From contig JANSYL010000002.1 in the NCBI GenBank assembly GCA_024742455.1, forward strand, positions 186,001 to 250,000: a stretch of DNA of 64,000 nt, given 5' to 3'. The notes under the pieces are model-generated. The model saw only the letters and a list, made by a program, of their open reading frames with translations. It was not told the DNA's origin and did no database searches. Within the stretch, counting starts at the first letter, position 1. The number at the start of each line of letters is the position of its first letter. The position numbers were made by a program, and so were the translations under genes. Below are positions 46,842-56,065 of this stretch, one piece after another. The DNA comes from Paracoccaceae bacterium (GTDB taxonomy: Bacteria > Pseudomonadota > Alphaproteobacteria > Rhodobacterales > Rhodobacteraceae).

Positions 46842-47510
46842 ATGACCCCCCGGCTATATCAATTCGCGCTGTCCCCGTTCTGCCGCAAGGTCCGCCTGGT
46901 GCTGGCGGAAAAAAAGATCGACGTCGAACTGGTCGATGAACGCTACTGGGAACCGACCACCGAATTCCTGCGGCGCAACCCGGCCGGGCAGGTGCCCGTG
47001 CTGCGTATCGACGGCATGATGTTGAGCGAATCATCGGCGATCTGCGAATATCTGGAGGAAACTCATCCCGAACCACCGCTGATGCCCTCGGACCCCAAGG
47101 GCCGGGCAGAAGTGCGGCGGCTGGTGGGCTGGTTCGACGACAAGTTCCACAACGAGGTGACGGCCAACCTGGTTTATGAACGGGTGAACAAGAAACTGAT
47201 GGCCGGCGGCTATCCGGACGGACGTGCGGTCAAGACCGGGATCATGCGGATCAAGCAGCATATCGATTACATGCAATGGCTGCTGGATCATCGCCGCTGG
47301 CTGGCGGGCGACCGGGTGAGCCTTGCCGATTTCACCGCCGCCGCGCATCTGAGTTGCCTCGATTACATCTCGGATGTGCCCTGGAACCGCTCGGAGATCG
47401 TAAAGGATTGGTACGCCAAGATAAAATCGCGCCCTGCCTTCCGGACCATCCTGGCCGACCAGATCACCGGGTTCCGGCCGCCGGTCCATTACACGAACCT
47501 GGATTTTTGA
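46842..47510 (+). CDS. Glutathione S-transferase family protein
   Basis: 222 aa. N-terminal thioredoxin fold ([40 protein letters not shown] with the SES glutathione-binding turn) and C-terminal helical domain ([20 protein letters not shown]). Substrate unknown. The stop overlaps the TTG start of queG, so the two are likely translationally coupled. Confidence 0.92.
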   Translation: MTPRLYQFALSPFCRKVRLVLAEKKIDVELVDERYWEPTTEFLRRNPAGQVPVLRIDGMMLSESSAICEYLEETHPEPPLMPSDPKGRAEVRRLVGWFDDKFHNEVTANLVYERVNKKLMAGGYPDGRAVKTGIMRIKQHIDYMQWLLDHRRWLAGDRVSLADFTAAAHLSCLDYISDVPWNRSEIVKDWYAKIKSRPAFRTILADQITGFRPPVHYTNLDF

Positions 47511-48589
47511 CCGATCTGAAAACCGCATTGCAGAACGAGGCGCGCGCCGCAGGTTTTGCCGGGATCGGCATCTGCAGGCCCGGGGCGATCCCCGATGCGG
47601 CGGCGCGGCTCAGGACGTTCGTGGGCGAAGGGCGGCACGGGCAGATGGCCTGGATGGAGGACCGGATGGCCTGGCGCGGCGATCCCGCGGCGCTGTGGCC
47701 CGCGGCCCGGTCGGTCATCATGCTGGCCGATCTCTACACGCCCGGCGACGATCCGCTGGAGGCGCTTGAACGTCCTGAGCAGGCGACGATCAGCGTCTAT
47801 GCCCGGAACCGCGATTACCATGACGTGGTGAAGAAACGGCTGAAACGGGTCGGGCGTTGGCTGCTGGAGCGGGCCGAGCAGGAGCGAAAATCTGCAGATT
47901 TTCGGGACGGAAAACTACAGTTTTCCGCGTCACCGGAAATCAAGGTATTCGTCGACACCGCGCCGGTGATGGAAAAGCCGCTGGCGCAGGCGGCAGGTCT
48001 CGGCTGGCAGGGCAAGCACACCAACCTGTTGTCGCGCGAGCTGGGAAACTGGTTCTTCCTTGGCGCGATTTTCACCACGCTGGACCTGCCCCCCGATGCC
48101 CCGGAAACCGACCATTGCGGATCCTGCACCGCGTGTCTCGACATCTGTCCGACCGATGCGTTTCCCGCACCGTTCCAGCTGGATGCACGGCGCTGCATCT
48201 CCTACCTGACGATCGAGCACAAGGGCCCGGTCGACCCCGAGCTGCGCCCGCTGATGGGCAACCGCATCTATGGCTGCGACGATTGTCTGGCGGTCTGCCC
48301 CTGGAACAAGTTCGCGGCCGAGGCGACCGAGATGCGCTATGCCGCGCAGCCCGACCGGGTGTCTCCGCCGCTCGAGGCGCTCGCGGGCCTCGATGATGCC
48401 GGGTTCCGGGCAATGTTTTCCGGGTCCCCCATCAAGCGGATCGGGCGCGACAGGTTCGTGCGCAATGTGCTTTATGCGATTGGCAACAGCGGCGCGGGAC
48501 GGCTGAAACCGGCGGCAGAGGCGCTACTGGACGACCCCGATCCGGCGGTCGCCGACGCGGCACGATGGGCGGTGGAACGATTGCCATGA
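47507..48589 (+). CDS. queG: Epoxyqueuosine reductase with a palindrome-encoded insertion
   Basis: Final enzyme of queuosine synthesis in tRNA, cobalamin and Fe-S dependent. 360 aa from a TTG overlapping the GST stop (TTGA). Core motifs: [27 protein letters not shown], and two 4Fe-4S clusters ([31 protein letters not shown]). Between [10 protein letters not shown] and [10 protein letters not shown], family members normally have only a short link; here about 16 extra residues ([16 protein letters not shown]) are encoded by two tandem palindromes. The reading frame is kept, so the protein is probably functional with a surface loop. Confidence 0.93.
   Translation: MTDLKTALQNEARAAGFAGIGICRPGAIPDAAARLRTFVGEGRHGQMAWMEDRMAWRGDPAALWPAARSVIMLADLYTPGDDPLEALERPEQATISVYARNRDYHDVVKKRLKRVGRWLLERAEQERKSADFRDGKLQFSASPEIKVFVDTAPVMEKPLAQAAGLGWQGKHTNLLSRELGNWFFLGAIFTTLDLPPDAPETDHCGSCTACLDICPTDAFPAPFQLDARRCISYLTIEHKGPVDPELRPLMGNRIYGCDDCLAVCPWNKFAAEATEMRYAAQPDRVSPPLEALAGLDDAGFRAMFSGSPIKRIGRDRFVRNVLYAIGNSGAGRLKPAAEALLDDPDPAVADAARWAVERLP
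47885..47927. repeat. Two tandem palindromes in frame inside queG
   Basis: 47885-47904 cgaaaatctgcagattttcg is a perfect 20-nt palindrome. 47908-47927 cggaaaactacagttttccg is palindromic apart from the central 2 nt. Centres at 47894.5 and 47917.5 are 23 nt apart, identical to the spacing of the triple set at 12967. Inserted in frame into a conserved gene. Confidence 0.85.
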
Positions 48590-49446
48590 AACTTCTGGTG
48601 TTTGGCATGGGGTTCACGTCGAAGGCGTTGATCGAGGAATTGCGCCCCTTCCCCCCGGGCAGCATCCGGGGCACCACGCGCAGCCCGGACAAGACCGGCG
48701 CGATCAGGGCGCTGGGCGTGGACCCCCGTATTTTTCCCGGTGACGATCTGGCGGCGGATATCGACTGGGCCAGCCATGTTCTGATCTCCGCCGGGCCCGA
48801 GGACGGGCACGACCCGGTGCTGGCCGACCTGCGCGATGCGTTCGCGGCGGCCGATCTGGAATGGGTGGGCTACCTGAGCACGACGGGCGTCTACGGCGAC
48901 CACCAGGGGGGCTGGGTCGATGAAACCACCCCCGTCGCCCCGTCCACCGCGCGCGGGCGTGCGCGTGTCGCGGCCGAGGCGGAATGGCAGGCGCTGATGA
49001 AGGACCACGGGCTGCCGCTGCATATCTTTCGGCTGCCGGGCATCTACGGGCCGGGGCGCGGCCCCTTCGCCAAGGTGCGCGCGGGCACGGCGCGGCGGAT
49101 CATCAAGGACGGGCAAGTGTTCGGGCGCGTCCATGTCGCCGATATCGCCCAGACGCTGGCCGCGTCCATGCGGGCGCCGCGCGCCGGTGCGATCTACAAT
49201 ATCGCCGATGATGACCCCGCCCCGCCGCAGGATGTCATCACCTATGCCGCCGAACTGCTGGGCGTGACGCTGCCGCCGCCGGTTCGCTTTGAAGACGCCG
49301 AGATGACGCCCATGGCCCGCAGTTTCTATGCCGAATCGAAGCGCGTCGATAACCGGCTGATCAAGGAGGAACTGGGCGTCCGGCTGCGCTATCCCGATTA
49401 CCGCAGCGGTCTGGATGCGCTGTTTGCCGCCGAGGAGGGAAAATGA
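48586..49446 (+). CDS. NAD(P)-dependent epimerase/dehydratase-like SDR (YeeZ type)
   Basis: 286 aa. Atypical Rossmann start ([20 protein letters not shown]), [20 protein letters not shown] and [16 protein letters not shown] are extended-SDR features. Substrate unknown. The ATG overlaps the queG stop (ATGA). Confidence 0.85.
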   Translation: MKLLVFGMGFTSKALIEELRPFPPGSIRGTTRSPDKTGAIRALGVDPRIFPGDDLAADIDWASHVLISAGPEDGHDPVLADLRDAFAAADLEWVGYLSTTGVYGDHQGGWVDETTPVAPSTARGRARVAAEAEWQALMKDHGLPLHIFRLPGIYGPGRGPFAKVRAGTARRIIKDGQVFGRVHVADIAQTLAASMRAPRAGAIYNIADDDPAPPQDVITYAAELLGVTLPPPVRFEDAEMTPMARSFYAESKRVDNRLIKEELGVRLRYPDYRSGLDALFAAEEGK

Positions 49447-49513
49447 GCTTTGGCCGATGTGAAAAGCTGCGCTAAAGCATGCCCGGATAACACGAGCAGC
49501 CCCGGACCTGTCC

Positions 49514-50002
49514 ATGAACCGCCGCCACGCCCTGACACTTCTGGGATCGACCGCCGCCCTGTCGGCCTGTTCCCGTTTCGCCACCTATCACGGCCCTGAG
49601 GTGACGCGGCTGGAAGTCTACAAGAGCGAGCGGCTTCTGGCTGCCTTCCATCATGGCGAGATGCTTGAGGTCTATGACATGAACCTCGGCTTCGCACCTA
49701 CGGGTCACAAGACCGAATACGGTGACGGGCGCACGCCCGAGGGCGAATACTTGATCGACCGGCGCAACCCGAACAGCGAGTATTACCTGTCGCTCGGCAT
49801 CAGTTACCCCAACGAGGCCGATGTTGCGCAGGCACGCGCCCGTGGGGTGAACCCGGGCGGAGACATCTTCATCCACGGAACCACCTGGCCGTTCCGGGGC
49901 AAGGAGGACTGGACTGCGGGTTGTATCGCGGTGACGAATCGCGAGATGCGCCAGCTTTACGCGATGGTCGCCGTCGGCACGCCGATCACGCTTTACGCCT
50001 GA
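49514..50002 (+). CDS. L,D-transpeptidase (YkuD), lipoprotein
   Basis: 162 aa. Signal with lipobox LSAC (HALTLLGSTAALSACSRF), then the YkuD domain: GRTPEGEYLIDRRNPNSEYY, IFIHGTTWPF and the catalytic WTAGCIAVTN, in which the usual Ser before Gly-Cys is Ala. Likely cross-links peptidoglycan or attaches proteins to it. Converges on the CAP-domain gene. Confidence 0.9.
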   Translation: MNRRHALTLLGSTAALSACSRFATYHGPEVTRLEVYKSERLLAAFHHGEMLEVYDMNLGFAPTGHKTEYGDGRTPEGEYLIDRRNPNSEYYLSLGISYPNEADVAQARARGVNPGGDIFIHGTTWPFRGKEDWTAGCIAVTNREMRQLYAMVAVGTPITLYA

Positions 50003-50012
50003 TCACCCCGCC

Positions 50013-50567
50013 TCAGCCCGACGGCGCATTGGCCGGGCCCGCAGCCCCGCCATCTCCGGTCACCAGCGTCCACCAGATCTTGCCGGTGTCTTCCTGGAAG
50101 AAGGCCACGCCAAGATCACGGGCTGCGGGATCGAGAAGGACAGCGCGGGTGGCATCCTCCTGCATCCAGGCAACGACGGTTTCGAGCTCGGATTCGTAGG
50201 TTTCCGAGATGTTTTCTCCCAACACCGTGCCGCCATAGCCCGCGCGGATGGCCCGGTCGATGGGCGAGGACCCGTCCGATCCGAAATGCCAGGGCCGGTT
50301 CTGCAGCGCCATGTCGCGAGCATGGGTGGCCGCGGCCGCGTTCAGGGCGGCGTTCAGCACCAGGTCCCCGACACCGGCCGCCGACCGCAGCGCGTTCACG
50401 TTGTCGGTGACGCGCAGCTGGATCTCACCGGTATCTGCCGGGTCGATGCGGTAGATGCGCGGCTGATCCCCGGACGCGGGTGCAAATCCCTGCGCCATGG
50501 GCAGGCACCCGGCCAGAAGAAGGACGGCGCACAGGGCGGCAGGGGCACGCAGGAACGACATGAACAT
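50013..50567 (-). CDS. CAP-domain (SCP/PR1-like) lipoprotein
   Basis: 184 aa. Lipobox LLAGC (CAVLLLAGCLPMAQG). The CAP fold is shown by LNAAAATHARDMALQNRPWH, GGTVLGENISETYESELETV and LDPAARDLGVAFFQE, including the His/Glu pairs of the CAP cavity. Bacterial members have been linked to envelope functions; role here unknown. Confidence 0.88.
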   Translation of the reverse strand: MFMSFLRAPAALCAVLLLAGCLPMAQGFAPASGDQPRIYRIDPADTGEIQLRVTDNVNALRSAAGVGDLVLNAALNAAAATHARDMALQNRPWHFGSDGSSPIDRAIRAGYGGTVLGENISETYESELETVVAWMQEDATRAVLLDPAARDLGVAFFQEDTGKIWWTLVTGDGGAAGPANAPSG

Positions 50568-50739
50568 GAGTTTAGGAAAAACCGTTGCGATTCGGTTTAC
50601 AAGCGGGACCGCAGCCCGGCCATCAGATCAAGCGCGCGCGTTGCAGTGCAGACTCAGCGCATGGGCTGCACAGCGCCCGATTTTCTGGTAATATACGGGA
50701 AAAGTGGCGGAAAGCCGCCCGGAACCAAGAGGCAGAGCA

Positions 50740-51333
50740 ATGACAGACCGACATCGCCCCGGGGTGACCCGGCGTGGCCTGATCCTGGCTGGCGCGGGCG
50801 CGCTGGCCGCCCCGGCGCTGGCACAGACGCCCGGCAGCACCGAGATGGAGGCCGAGATCACGGCCACCGTCGCGCGCAATATCTCGAGCTTCCGTACGCT
50901 GGACTGGCGGCCGTTCTTTCCCGACACGCAGAACGGCGCCATCCTTGTCGATATCACCTCGCGCGCGCTGCATTTCTGGAGCGAGGATCAATCGATCTAC
51001 CGGCTTTACCCCACGTCCGTTCCGATGACCGAGGATCTGACGCGCACGGGTCGCACGGCGGTGACGCGGCTTGTCGAAGGCCCGTCCTGGAGCCCGACCC
51101 CCGCTATGCGTGAACGTAACCCGGAATGGCCCGACTTCATCGGGCCGGGGCCGGATAACCCGCTGGGCACCCATGCGCTGCACCTGACCTGGCAATATTA
51201 CCGAATCCATGGCACCCATGACACGCGCAAAATAGGGCGCCGCTCGTCGAACGGATGCATCGGTCTGTTCAACGAACATATCGCGGAATTGTACGCCCTG
51301 GCAAAAGTTGGCACACAAGTGTTGCTAATTTGA
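50740..51333 (+). CDS. L,D-transpeptidase (ErfK/YbiS type), Tat-like signal
   Basis: 197 aa. The ATG at 50740 has AAGAGG upstream. A twin-arginine-like signal (TRRGLILAGAGALAAPALAQ) precedes the YkuD domain: LGTHALHLTWQYYRIHGTHD and RRSSNGCIGLFNEHI with His and Cys catalytic residues. A second L,D-transpeptidase within 1.3 kb points to a local envelope cluster. Confidence 0.93.
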   Translation: MTDRHRPGVTRRGLILAGAGALAAPALAQTPGSTEMEAEITATVARNISSFRTLDWRPFFPDTQNGAILVDITSRALHFWSEDQSIYRLYPTSVPMTEDLTRTGRTAVTRLVEGPSWSPTPAMRERNPEWPDFIGPGPDNPLGTHALHLTWQYYRIHGTHDTRKIGRRSSNGCIGLFNEHIAELYALAKVGTQVLLI

Positions 51334-51481
51334 CGACATCGGGCCAATCCGGCCCTCGCGGCGATTTTCGTGGCATTGCAATCGTATGGCATAGCTGCTT
51401 AAACACGCACACGAGGTACAGTCTTGGGTGCCCCGAACCTGCGCAATGATGCGTGAAAAGGGGCGTATCTTGGAGGATACT

Positions 51482-51664
51482 ATGAAGAAACTCGCACTCG
51501 CTGCTGCTCTGGCCGTTCTTGCTACTGGCGCTTACGCCGGTGGTGTTGCACCGGTCATCGAACCGGTCGTGATCGCCGAGGATACGTCGACTTCGGCCGG
51601 CGGCATCCTGGTTCCGATCCTGGCACTGCTTCTGATCGCAGCTGCTGTCGCCGCAAACAACTAA
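51482..51664 (+). CDS. Small exported or membrane protein (60 aa)
   Basis: 60 aa with a strong GGAGG ribosome site. Signal peptide MKKLALAAALAVLATGAYAG, a short acidic linker (PVVIAEDTSTS), then a hydrophobic tail (GGILVPILALLLIAAAVAAN). Codon use is A/T-richer at third positions than its neighbours in the signal. A dedicated terminator follows, suggesting a monocistronic, highly expressed gene. Similar small proteins are known to me in Rhodobacteraceae without function. Confidence 0.75.
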   Translation: MKKLALAAALAVLATGAYAGGVAPVIEPVVIAEDTSTSAGGILVPILALLLIAAAVAANN

Positions 51665-51685
51665 GTTTCGCGACAGATCCAAAGG

Positions 51686-51722
51686 AAAAGCGGGGTGCTT
51701 TGCGCCCCGCTTTTTCTTTTTT
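51686..51722 (+). terminator. Intrinsic terminator of the 60-aa gene
   Basis: aaaagcgggg (51686-51695) and ccccgctttt (51705-51714) form a 10-bp stem with a 9-nt loop, followed by a T-rich run to 51722. Strong Rho-independent terminator; the A-run on the other side could serve rlmN readthrough on the minus strand. Confidence 0.88.
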
Positions 51723-51786
51723 ACCTTGGGTTTGCCAGACCTGAACCCGCCGGGGCCGAAGCTGCCGCGCAGGCCGCCCGCCGCGA

Positions 51787-52956
51787 TCAGGTCGTCTGCG
51801 CACGCCGCGCGTTTCGCGCGCGTTCGGTTTCCGATTTCAACTGCCCGCAGGCCGCCATGATGTCTTCGCCCCGCGGGGTGCGAATCGGGCTGGCATAACC
51901 GGCCTTGTAGATGATGTCGGCAAACCGTTCGATCCGGTCCCAGGACGATCTCCGGTAAGGGGCGCCGGGCCATTCGTTGAAGGGAATCAGGTTGATCTTG
52001 GCCGGGATGCCCTTGATCAGCTCCACCAGCCGCCGCGCGTCTTCATCGCTGTCGTTCACCCCGTCGAGCATCACGTATTCAAAGGTGATGCGCTCCGAAT
52101 TCGACAGTTTCGGATAGGCCCTGAGCGCGTCCAGCAAGTCGGCGATCGGCCATTTCTTGTTGATCGGCACAAGCGTGTCGCGCACCGCGTCGGTTGTGGC
52201 ATGAAAGCTGACCGCCAGCATGCACCCGATTTCCTCGGCGGTGCGGGCGATCTCGGGCACGACCCCCGAGGTCGACAGCGTGATTCGGCGCCGCGACAGG
52301 GAAATCCCCTCGCCATCCATGGCGATCTTCATCGCGTCGCGGACATTCTCGAAATTATACAGCGGCTCGCCCATGCCCATCAGAACGATGTTGGACAGAA
52401 GCCGGGGCCGCGTGCCCATCCCTTCGCCCGGTTCGGGCCATTCGCCCAGATCGTCCCGGGCGACCATGATCTGACCCACGATTTCCCCGGCGGTCAGGTT
52501 GCGCACCAGCCGCTGGGTGCCGGTATGGCAGAACGAACAGGTCAGGGTACAGCCCACCTGACTGGAAATGCACAGGGTCCCGCGATCGGTTTCGGGGATG
52601 TAGACCACTTCGACCTCATGCCCGCCTGCGATGCGCATCAGGTATTTCCGGGTGCCATCGGCCGACACCTGCCGGCTGACCACCTCGGGCAGGGCGATCA
52701 CGAAATTCTCAGCTAAATCAGAACGATAGGCCTTGGACAGGTTCGTCATGGCGGCAAAGTCGCGCACGCCCCACTGGTAGATCCATTGCCAGATCTGGCC
52801 CGTGCGCATCCTGGCCTGCTTCTCGGGCGTGCCCATGTCGATCAGCGCCTGACGTAGGGCGGGCCGCGTCAGACCAACGATGTTCACCGGACCCTCGGGC
52901 AGCTTGCGCGGCAGGGTCAGAACGTCCTGGGTGACGGGGGCTGTGGCAGGGGACAT
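51787..52956 (-). CDS. rlmN: 23S rRNA (adenine2503-C2)-methyltransferase, radical SAM
   Basis: Methylates A2503 of 23S rRNA and A37 of some tRNAs. 389 aa. The radical SAM motif is [27 protein letters not shown] and the C-terminal AACGQLK cysteine (C-terminal catalytic Cys) are present. Start MSPATAPV at 52956 is chosen over one 24 nt upstream. Confidence 0.97.
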   Translation of the reverse strand: MSPATAPVTQDVLTLPRKLPEGPVNIVGLTRPALRQALIDMGTPEKQARMRTGQIWQWIYQWGVRDFAAMTNLSKAYRSDLAENFVIALPEVVSRQVSADGTRKYLMRIAGGHEVEVVYIPETDRGTLCISSQVGCTLTCSFCHTGTQRLVRNLTAGEIVGQIMVARDDLGEWPEPGEGMGTRPRLLSNIVLMGMGEPLYNFENVRDAMKIAMDGEGISLSRRRITLSTSGVVPEIARTAEEIGCMLAVSFHATTDAVRDTLVPINKKWPIADLLDALRAYPKLSNSERITFEYVMLDGVNDSDEDARRLVELIKGIPAKINLIPFNEWPGAPYRRSSWDRIERFADIIYKAGYASPIRTPRGEDIMAACGQLKSETERARNARRAQTT

Positions 52957-53014
52957 GACGGCGCTCCGATCCGGTGGCAATCACATAGGCCGGAGCCGCC
53001 CCCTGTTCAACGCA

Positions 53015-53587
53015 TCAGCCTGCGCAGCGGGCCTCGGCATCCTCGATCGCGGCGGTGAACCCCAGAAGCGAGAACGTATCCTGGGTCTGGGTGCCGCGGC
53101 TGGAGCGCGCGGTCAGCACCGCCTCGGCGCCGCGCTTCATCGCGGTGATGATGCGCTGGTCGTCCTGCGGCGTCGCGGGCCAGGCATGACCGACGAGTTC
53201 ACCGGCGTCGTTGCGGATGTTCTCGGTGAACAGTTCGAAACTCGTGGTCCCGACCTCGAGGGCGACGGTGGAGCCTTCGGCGAAAGGATAGCCGCCCGTG
53301 AAGGACACTTCGGCCAGACGATCCTCGGAGGGCCAGAAGCTCACGAAAAGCAGAATCTCGCCCCGCCGGACCGAGACGACGCGGCCATCGCGGGTGTTCA
53401 CGGTTTCACGCGGCGTCGACACGACCCAGCACTGGGTCGGGTTGTCGGACACGAAAACCGACCAGTCGCGTTCCGCGTTCACGCGGTTCGTCGATTCTTC
53501 CTGTGCCGAAAGGGCAAGGGGCCAGGCCGCGAGGGCCAGCGCCGCCAGCGTCATGGCAAGCCGTCCGTTCATGGGCCACCTGTTCAT
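53015..53587 (-). CDS. Invasion-associated locus B (IalB) family protein
   Basis: 190 aa, exported. Signal GRLAMTLAALALAAWPLALSA; mature region has WSVFVSDNPTQCWVVSTPRE, LFVSFWPSEDRLAEVSFTGG and the C-terminal FSLLGFTAAIEDAEARC. Cysteines at the two ends probably form a disulfide. The family is widespread in alphaproteobacteria; function in free-living members is unclear. GGAGG eight bases before the ATG at 53587 decides the start. The gene is 59 bp upstream of rlmN on the same strand. Confidence 0.88.
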   Translation of the reverse strand: MNRWPMNGRLAMTLAALALAAWPLALSAQEESTNRVNAERDWSVFVSDNPTQCWVVSTPRETVNTRDGRVVSVRRGEILLFVSFWPSEDRLAEVSFTGGYPFAEGSTVALEVGTTSFELFTENIRNDAGELVGHAWPATPQDDQRIITAMKRGAEAVLTARSSRGTQTQDTFSLLGFTAAIEDAEARCAG

Positions 53588-53701
53588 GGTCAGAGCCTCC
53601 GCTCCATGATCTGCCTCGGGTCCGCCTGCATTGGGTGGGCCGTTTCGGCCTGCATGGCGAGCGATTGTCGCTGCTGACATTAATTGAAACCTTCCGGTTA
53701 C

Positions 53702-53735
53702 AAAAGGCCCCGTGGCGGATTTCCGCCGCGGGGCC
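53702..53735 (-). terminator. Intrinsic terminator after the hybrid histidine kinase
   Basis: A 14-bp stem (53706-53719 with 53722-53735, one G-T/A-C type mismatch, 2-nt loop) is followed on the minus strand by TTTT (53705-53702). Located 50 bp beyond the kinase stop. Confidence 0.8.
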
Positions 53736-53785
53736 ATGCGCCATAAACGGTTGGCGCGGCGCGATAATGAAGCCCCGGCGCCGGG

Positions 53786-55969
53786 TCAGGCCGTGGGGAA
53801 CGGATCAACGCCTTCGGGACTGGCCGATTTGAGTTCGGCCCAGAGGTCGGCCTTGCGCAGGGGCTTTGTCAGGCAGACATCCAGACCGGCCGCCAGGATG
53901 CGCTCGGCGTCTTCGGGCCGGGCATGCGCCGTCATCGCCACGATCCTGACCGCGGGCCAGCCTTCCTCGGCCTCGATCCTGCGGATCTGGCGGGTCGCCT
54001 CGATCCCGTCGAGCACCGGCATCGAGATATCGGTGAAAACCAGATCGGGCTGGTGGTTGCGATAGGCCTCGACCGCAAGGCGGCCGTTCTCGACCAGCAG
54101 CAGATCGATATCGAGCGGTTTCAGCATGGTCTTGAACACCAGCCGGTTGGTCTTGTTGTCCTCGGCGGCAAGCACGCGAAGCCTGCGCCGGGAGGCTTTG
54201 GGCGCGGTTTGGACAGGGCCCAGTTCCGCGGGCTCCGCCGGGGCGGGGGATGGTGCAGGCAGGGCAACGGCGGCAGGCGGGGGCACTGCAGCGAGAAGGG
54301 CGTGAAACCCCGCGCGGGTGATATCGGCGGGGCACCAGGTCACCGCCGCATCGACAGAAGGATCGGGCGGGCCGAACCCGATAAGGCGGTGCGGCATCCC
54401 GTCCGCGGACAGTCCGGCGACTGCCTTGTGATCGGCGATCAGCATGGCATCCACCGGATCGCCACCCGGCGCCGGTCCGCCGGGGGGCCAGTCGACCACC
54501 TCGGCCCGGACATGCAGAAGATGGTCGAGGATCGCGGGCGGCAGATGGGCGGCGGCGCCCAGAACGGCGATGCGGCGGCGGCCTTCGGGCAGGGGCGGCA
54601 CCGGGTCGTCGCTTGCGGCCGGATCGGGCGCAAGGATCAGCGACACGCCAAAGGCCGACCCCACCCCCGGTTCGCTGTCCAGCCAGACCTCGCCCCCCAT
54701 CATCTCGACCAGCCGCCGGGTGATCGCGAGGCCGAGACCGGTGCCGTCATGGCGCCGGGTCTGGGCGCTGTCGGCCTGGTTGAATTCCCCGAAGATATGT
54801 TTCTGCATCTCGCGGGGGATGCCGACGCCGGTATCCTCAACCACGATCCTGAGCGGCAATTCCTCGGGCGGGTGCAGGCGCGGCACGCCAACGATCTGCA
54901 CCGTCACCCTGCCGCGCTCGGTGAATTTCACCGCGTTGCCGATCAGGTTGATCAGAATCTGACGGATGCGCCCGCGATCACCCAGGATGCGGTCGGGCAG
55001 GAAGATGTCGTAGTCGAGCTCCAGCGTCACATCCTTGCCCTGCAGACCCGGTTGCAGCAGGCGGAACACCTCGTGGACCATGGATTGCAGATCGAAGCTT
55101 TCGGGGTGAAGCGCCAGTTTGCCCGCCTCGATCTTGGAGAAATCGAGCACGTCATTGATGATCACCAGGAGCGCGTCACCGGAATTGCGAATCGTTTCGG
55201 CGTAAAGCCTCTGGTCTTCGGCCAGCATTGTTTCGCACAGCAGGTCGGCCATCGAGACGATGCCGTTCATGGGCGTGCGGATTTCATGGCTCATGTTCGC
55301 CAGGAAGGTCGATTTCGCATGTGCCGCGGCCTCGGCGGCGTCACGGGCGCGGCTGAGATCCTGTTCGCGCCGGATGGTCTGGGTGATATCGACGGCCAGC
55401 GACACGATATCGCCATCCGGGGTGCGCTTGTCGATCAGCCGCACATAGGAGCCGTTCCAGAGCCGGATATCTGTCTGAGCGATCTCCGGCGCTTCCCAGC
55501 GGGCGATCATGGACGCGATCCACCGGGCCGGGGCCGCGCCATCCAGATCGACCACGCCTTCGTCCACGGCGATGCGCAGAACCGCATCGTAAGACGCGCC
55601 GGGGGCGATGTCGGCGACACCGTCAAAGGCACTGAGATAAGCGGGGTTGGCGGTGACAAGCCGCCAGTCGCGATCGAAGATGGCAAACCCGTCCTCGACC
55701 GCGCGCAGGGCATCCCAAAGCCGGCGTTCGGCGACGACGGCCTTTTCTGTGGCCACCTCCAGCGCCGCCTCGGTCTGGGTGGTGCGGCCCAGAAGGGCCG
55801 CGTTCTCCTGGCGCTGTTCGATCACCTGATGCGACAGGGCATGGGCGTGTTCGGCCAGTTTCTTGTTGGCGGAATAAAGCTCCTCGGACCGTTGCGCGAG
55901 CAGGCGTTCGGCCTGAAGCCGGGCGCGGCGTTCGCGCGCGAGACGGTCATCGACGCCGATATAGCTCAT
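53786..55969 (-). CDS. Hybrid sensor histidine kinase (coiled coil-PAS-HisKA-HATPase-REC)
   Basis: 727 aa, no membrane segment, so cytoplasmic sensing. N-terminal coiled coil (residues about 10-85), PAS domain (about 85-200; EDGFAIFDRDWRLVTANPAY), H-box FLANMSHEIRTPMNGI, ATPase motifs (INLIGNAVKFTERG; DTGVGIPREMQKHIF; DGTGLGLAITRRLVEMMGG), a degenerate receiver-like stretch (about 465-565, lacking a phospho-Asp motif), then a true REC domain (about 595-710; VFTDISMPVLDGIEATRQIR, final CLTKPL). No partner regulator is adjacent. ATG at 55969; a GTG three bases earlier is possible. Confidence 0.92.
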   Translation of the reverse strand: MSYIGVDDRLARERRARLQAERLLAQRSEELYSANKKLAEHAHALSHQVIEQRQENAALLGRTTQTEAALEVATEKAVVAERRLWDALRAVEDGFAIFDRDWRLVTANPAYLSAFDGVADIAPGASYDAVLRIAVDEGVVDLDGAAPARWIASMIARWEAPEIAQTDIRLWNGSYVRLIDKRTPDGDIVSLAVDITQTIRREQDLSRARDAAEAAAHAKSTFLANMSHEIRTPMNGIVSMADLLCETMLAEDQRLYAETIRNSGDALLVIINDVLDFSKIEAGKLALHPESFDLQSMVHEVFRLLQPGLQGKDVTLELDYDIFLPDRILGDRGRIRQILINLIGNAVKFTERGRVTVQIVGVPRLHPPEELPLRIVVEDTGVGIPREMQKHIFGEFNQADSAQTRRHDGTGLGLAITRRLVEMMGGEVWLDSEPGVGSAFGVSLILAPDPAASDDPVPPLPEGRRRIAVLGAAAHLPPAILDHLLHVRAEVVDWPPGGPAPGGDPVDAMLIADHKAVAGLSADGMPHRLIGFGPPDPSVDAAVTWCPADITRAGFHALLAAVPPPAAVALPAPSPAPAEPAELGPVQTAPKASRRRLRVLAAEDNKTNRLVFKTMLKPLDIDLLLVENGRLAVEAYRNHQPDLVFTDISMPVLDGIEATRQIRRIEAEEGWPAVRIVAMTAHARPEDAERILAAGLDVCLTKPLRKADLWAELKSASPEGVDPFPTA

Positions 55970-56065
55970 CACCTGCCCTATCCTGCACCCCCATTTCCTC
56001 TAAACGAGGGGAACCGGGACGCAGGCTGTCAGGCCAAGCTGAACAATCGGTAAATGCGGCGCGGC

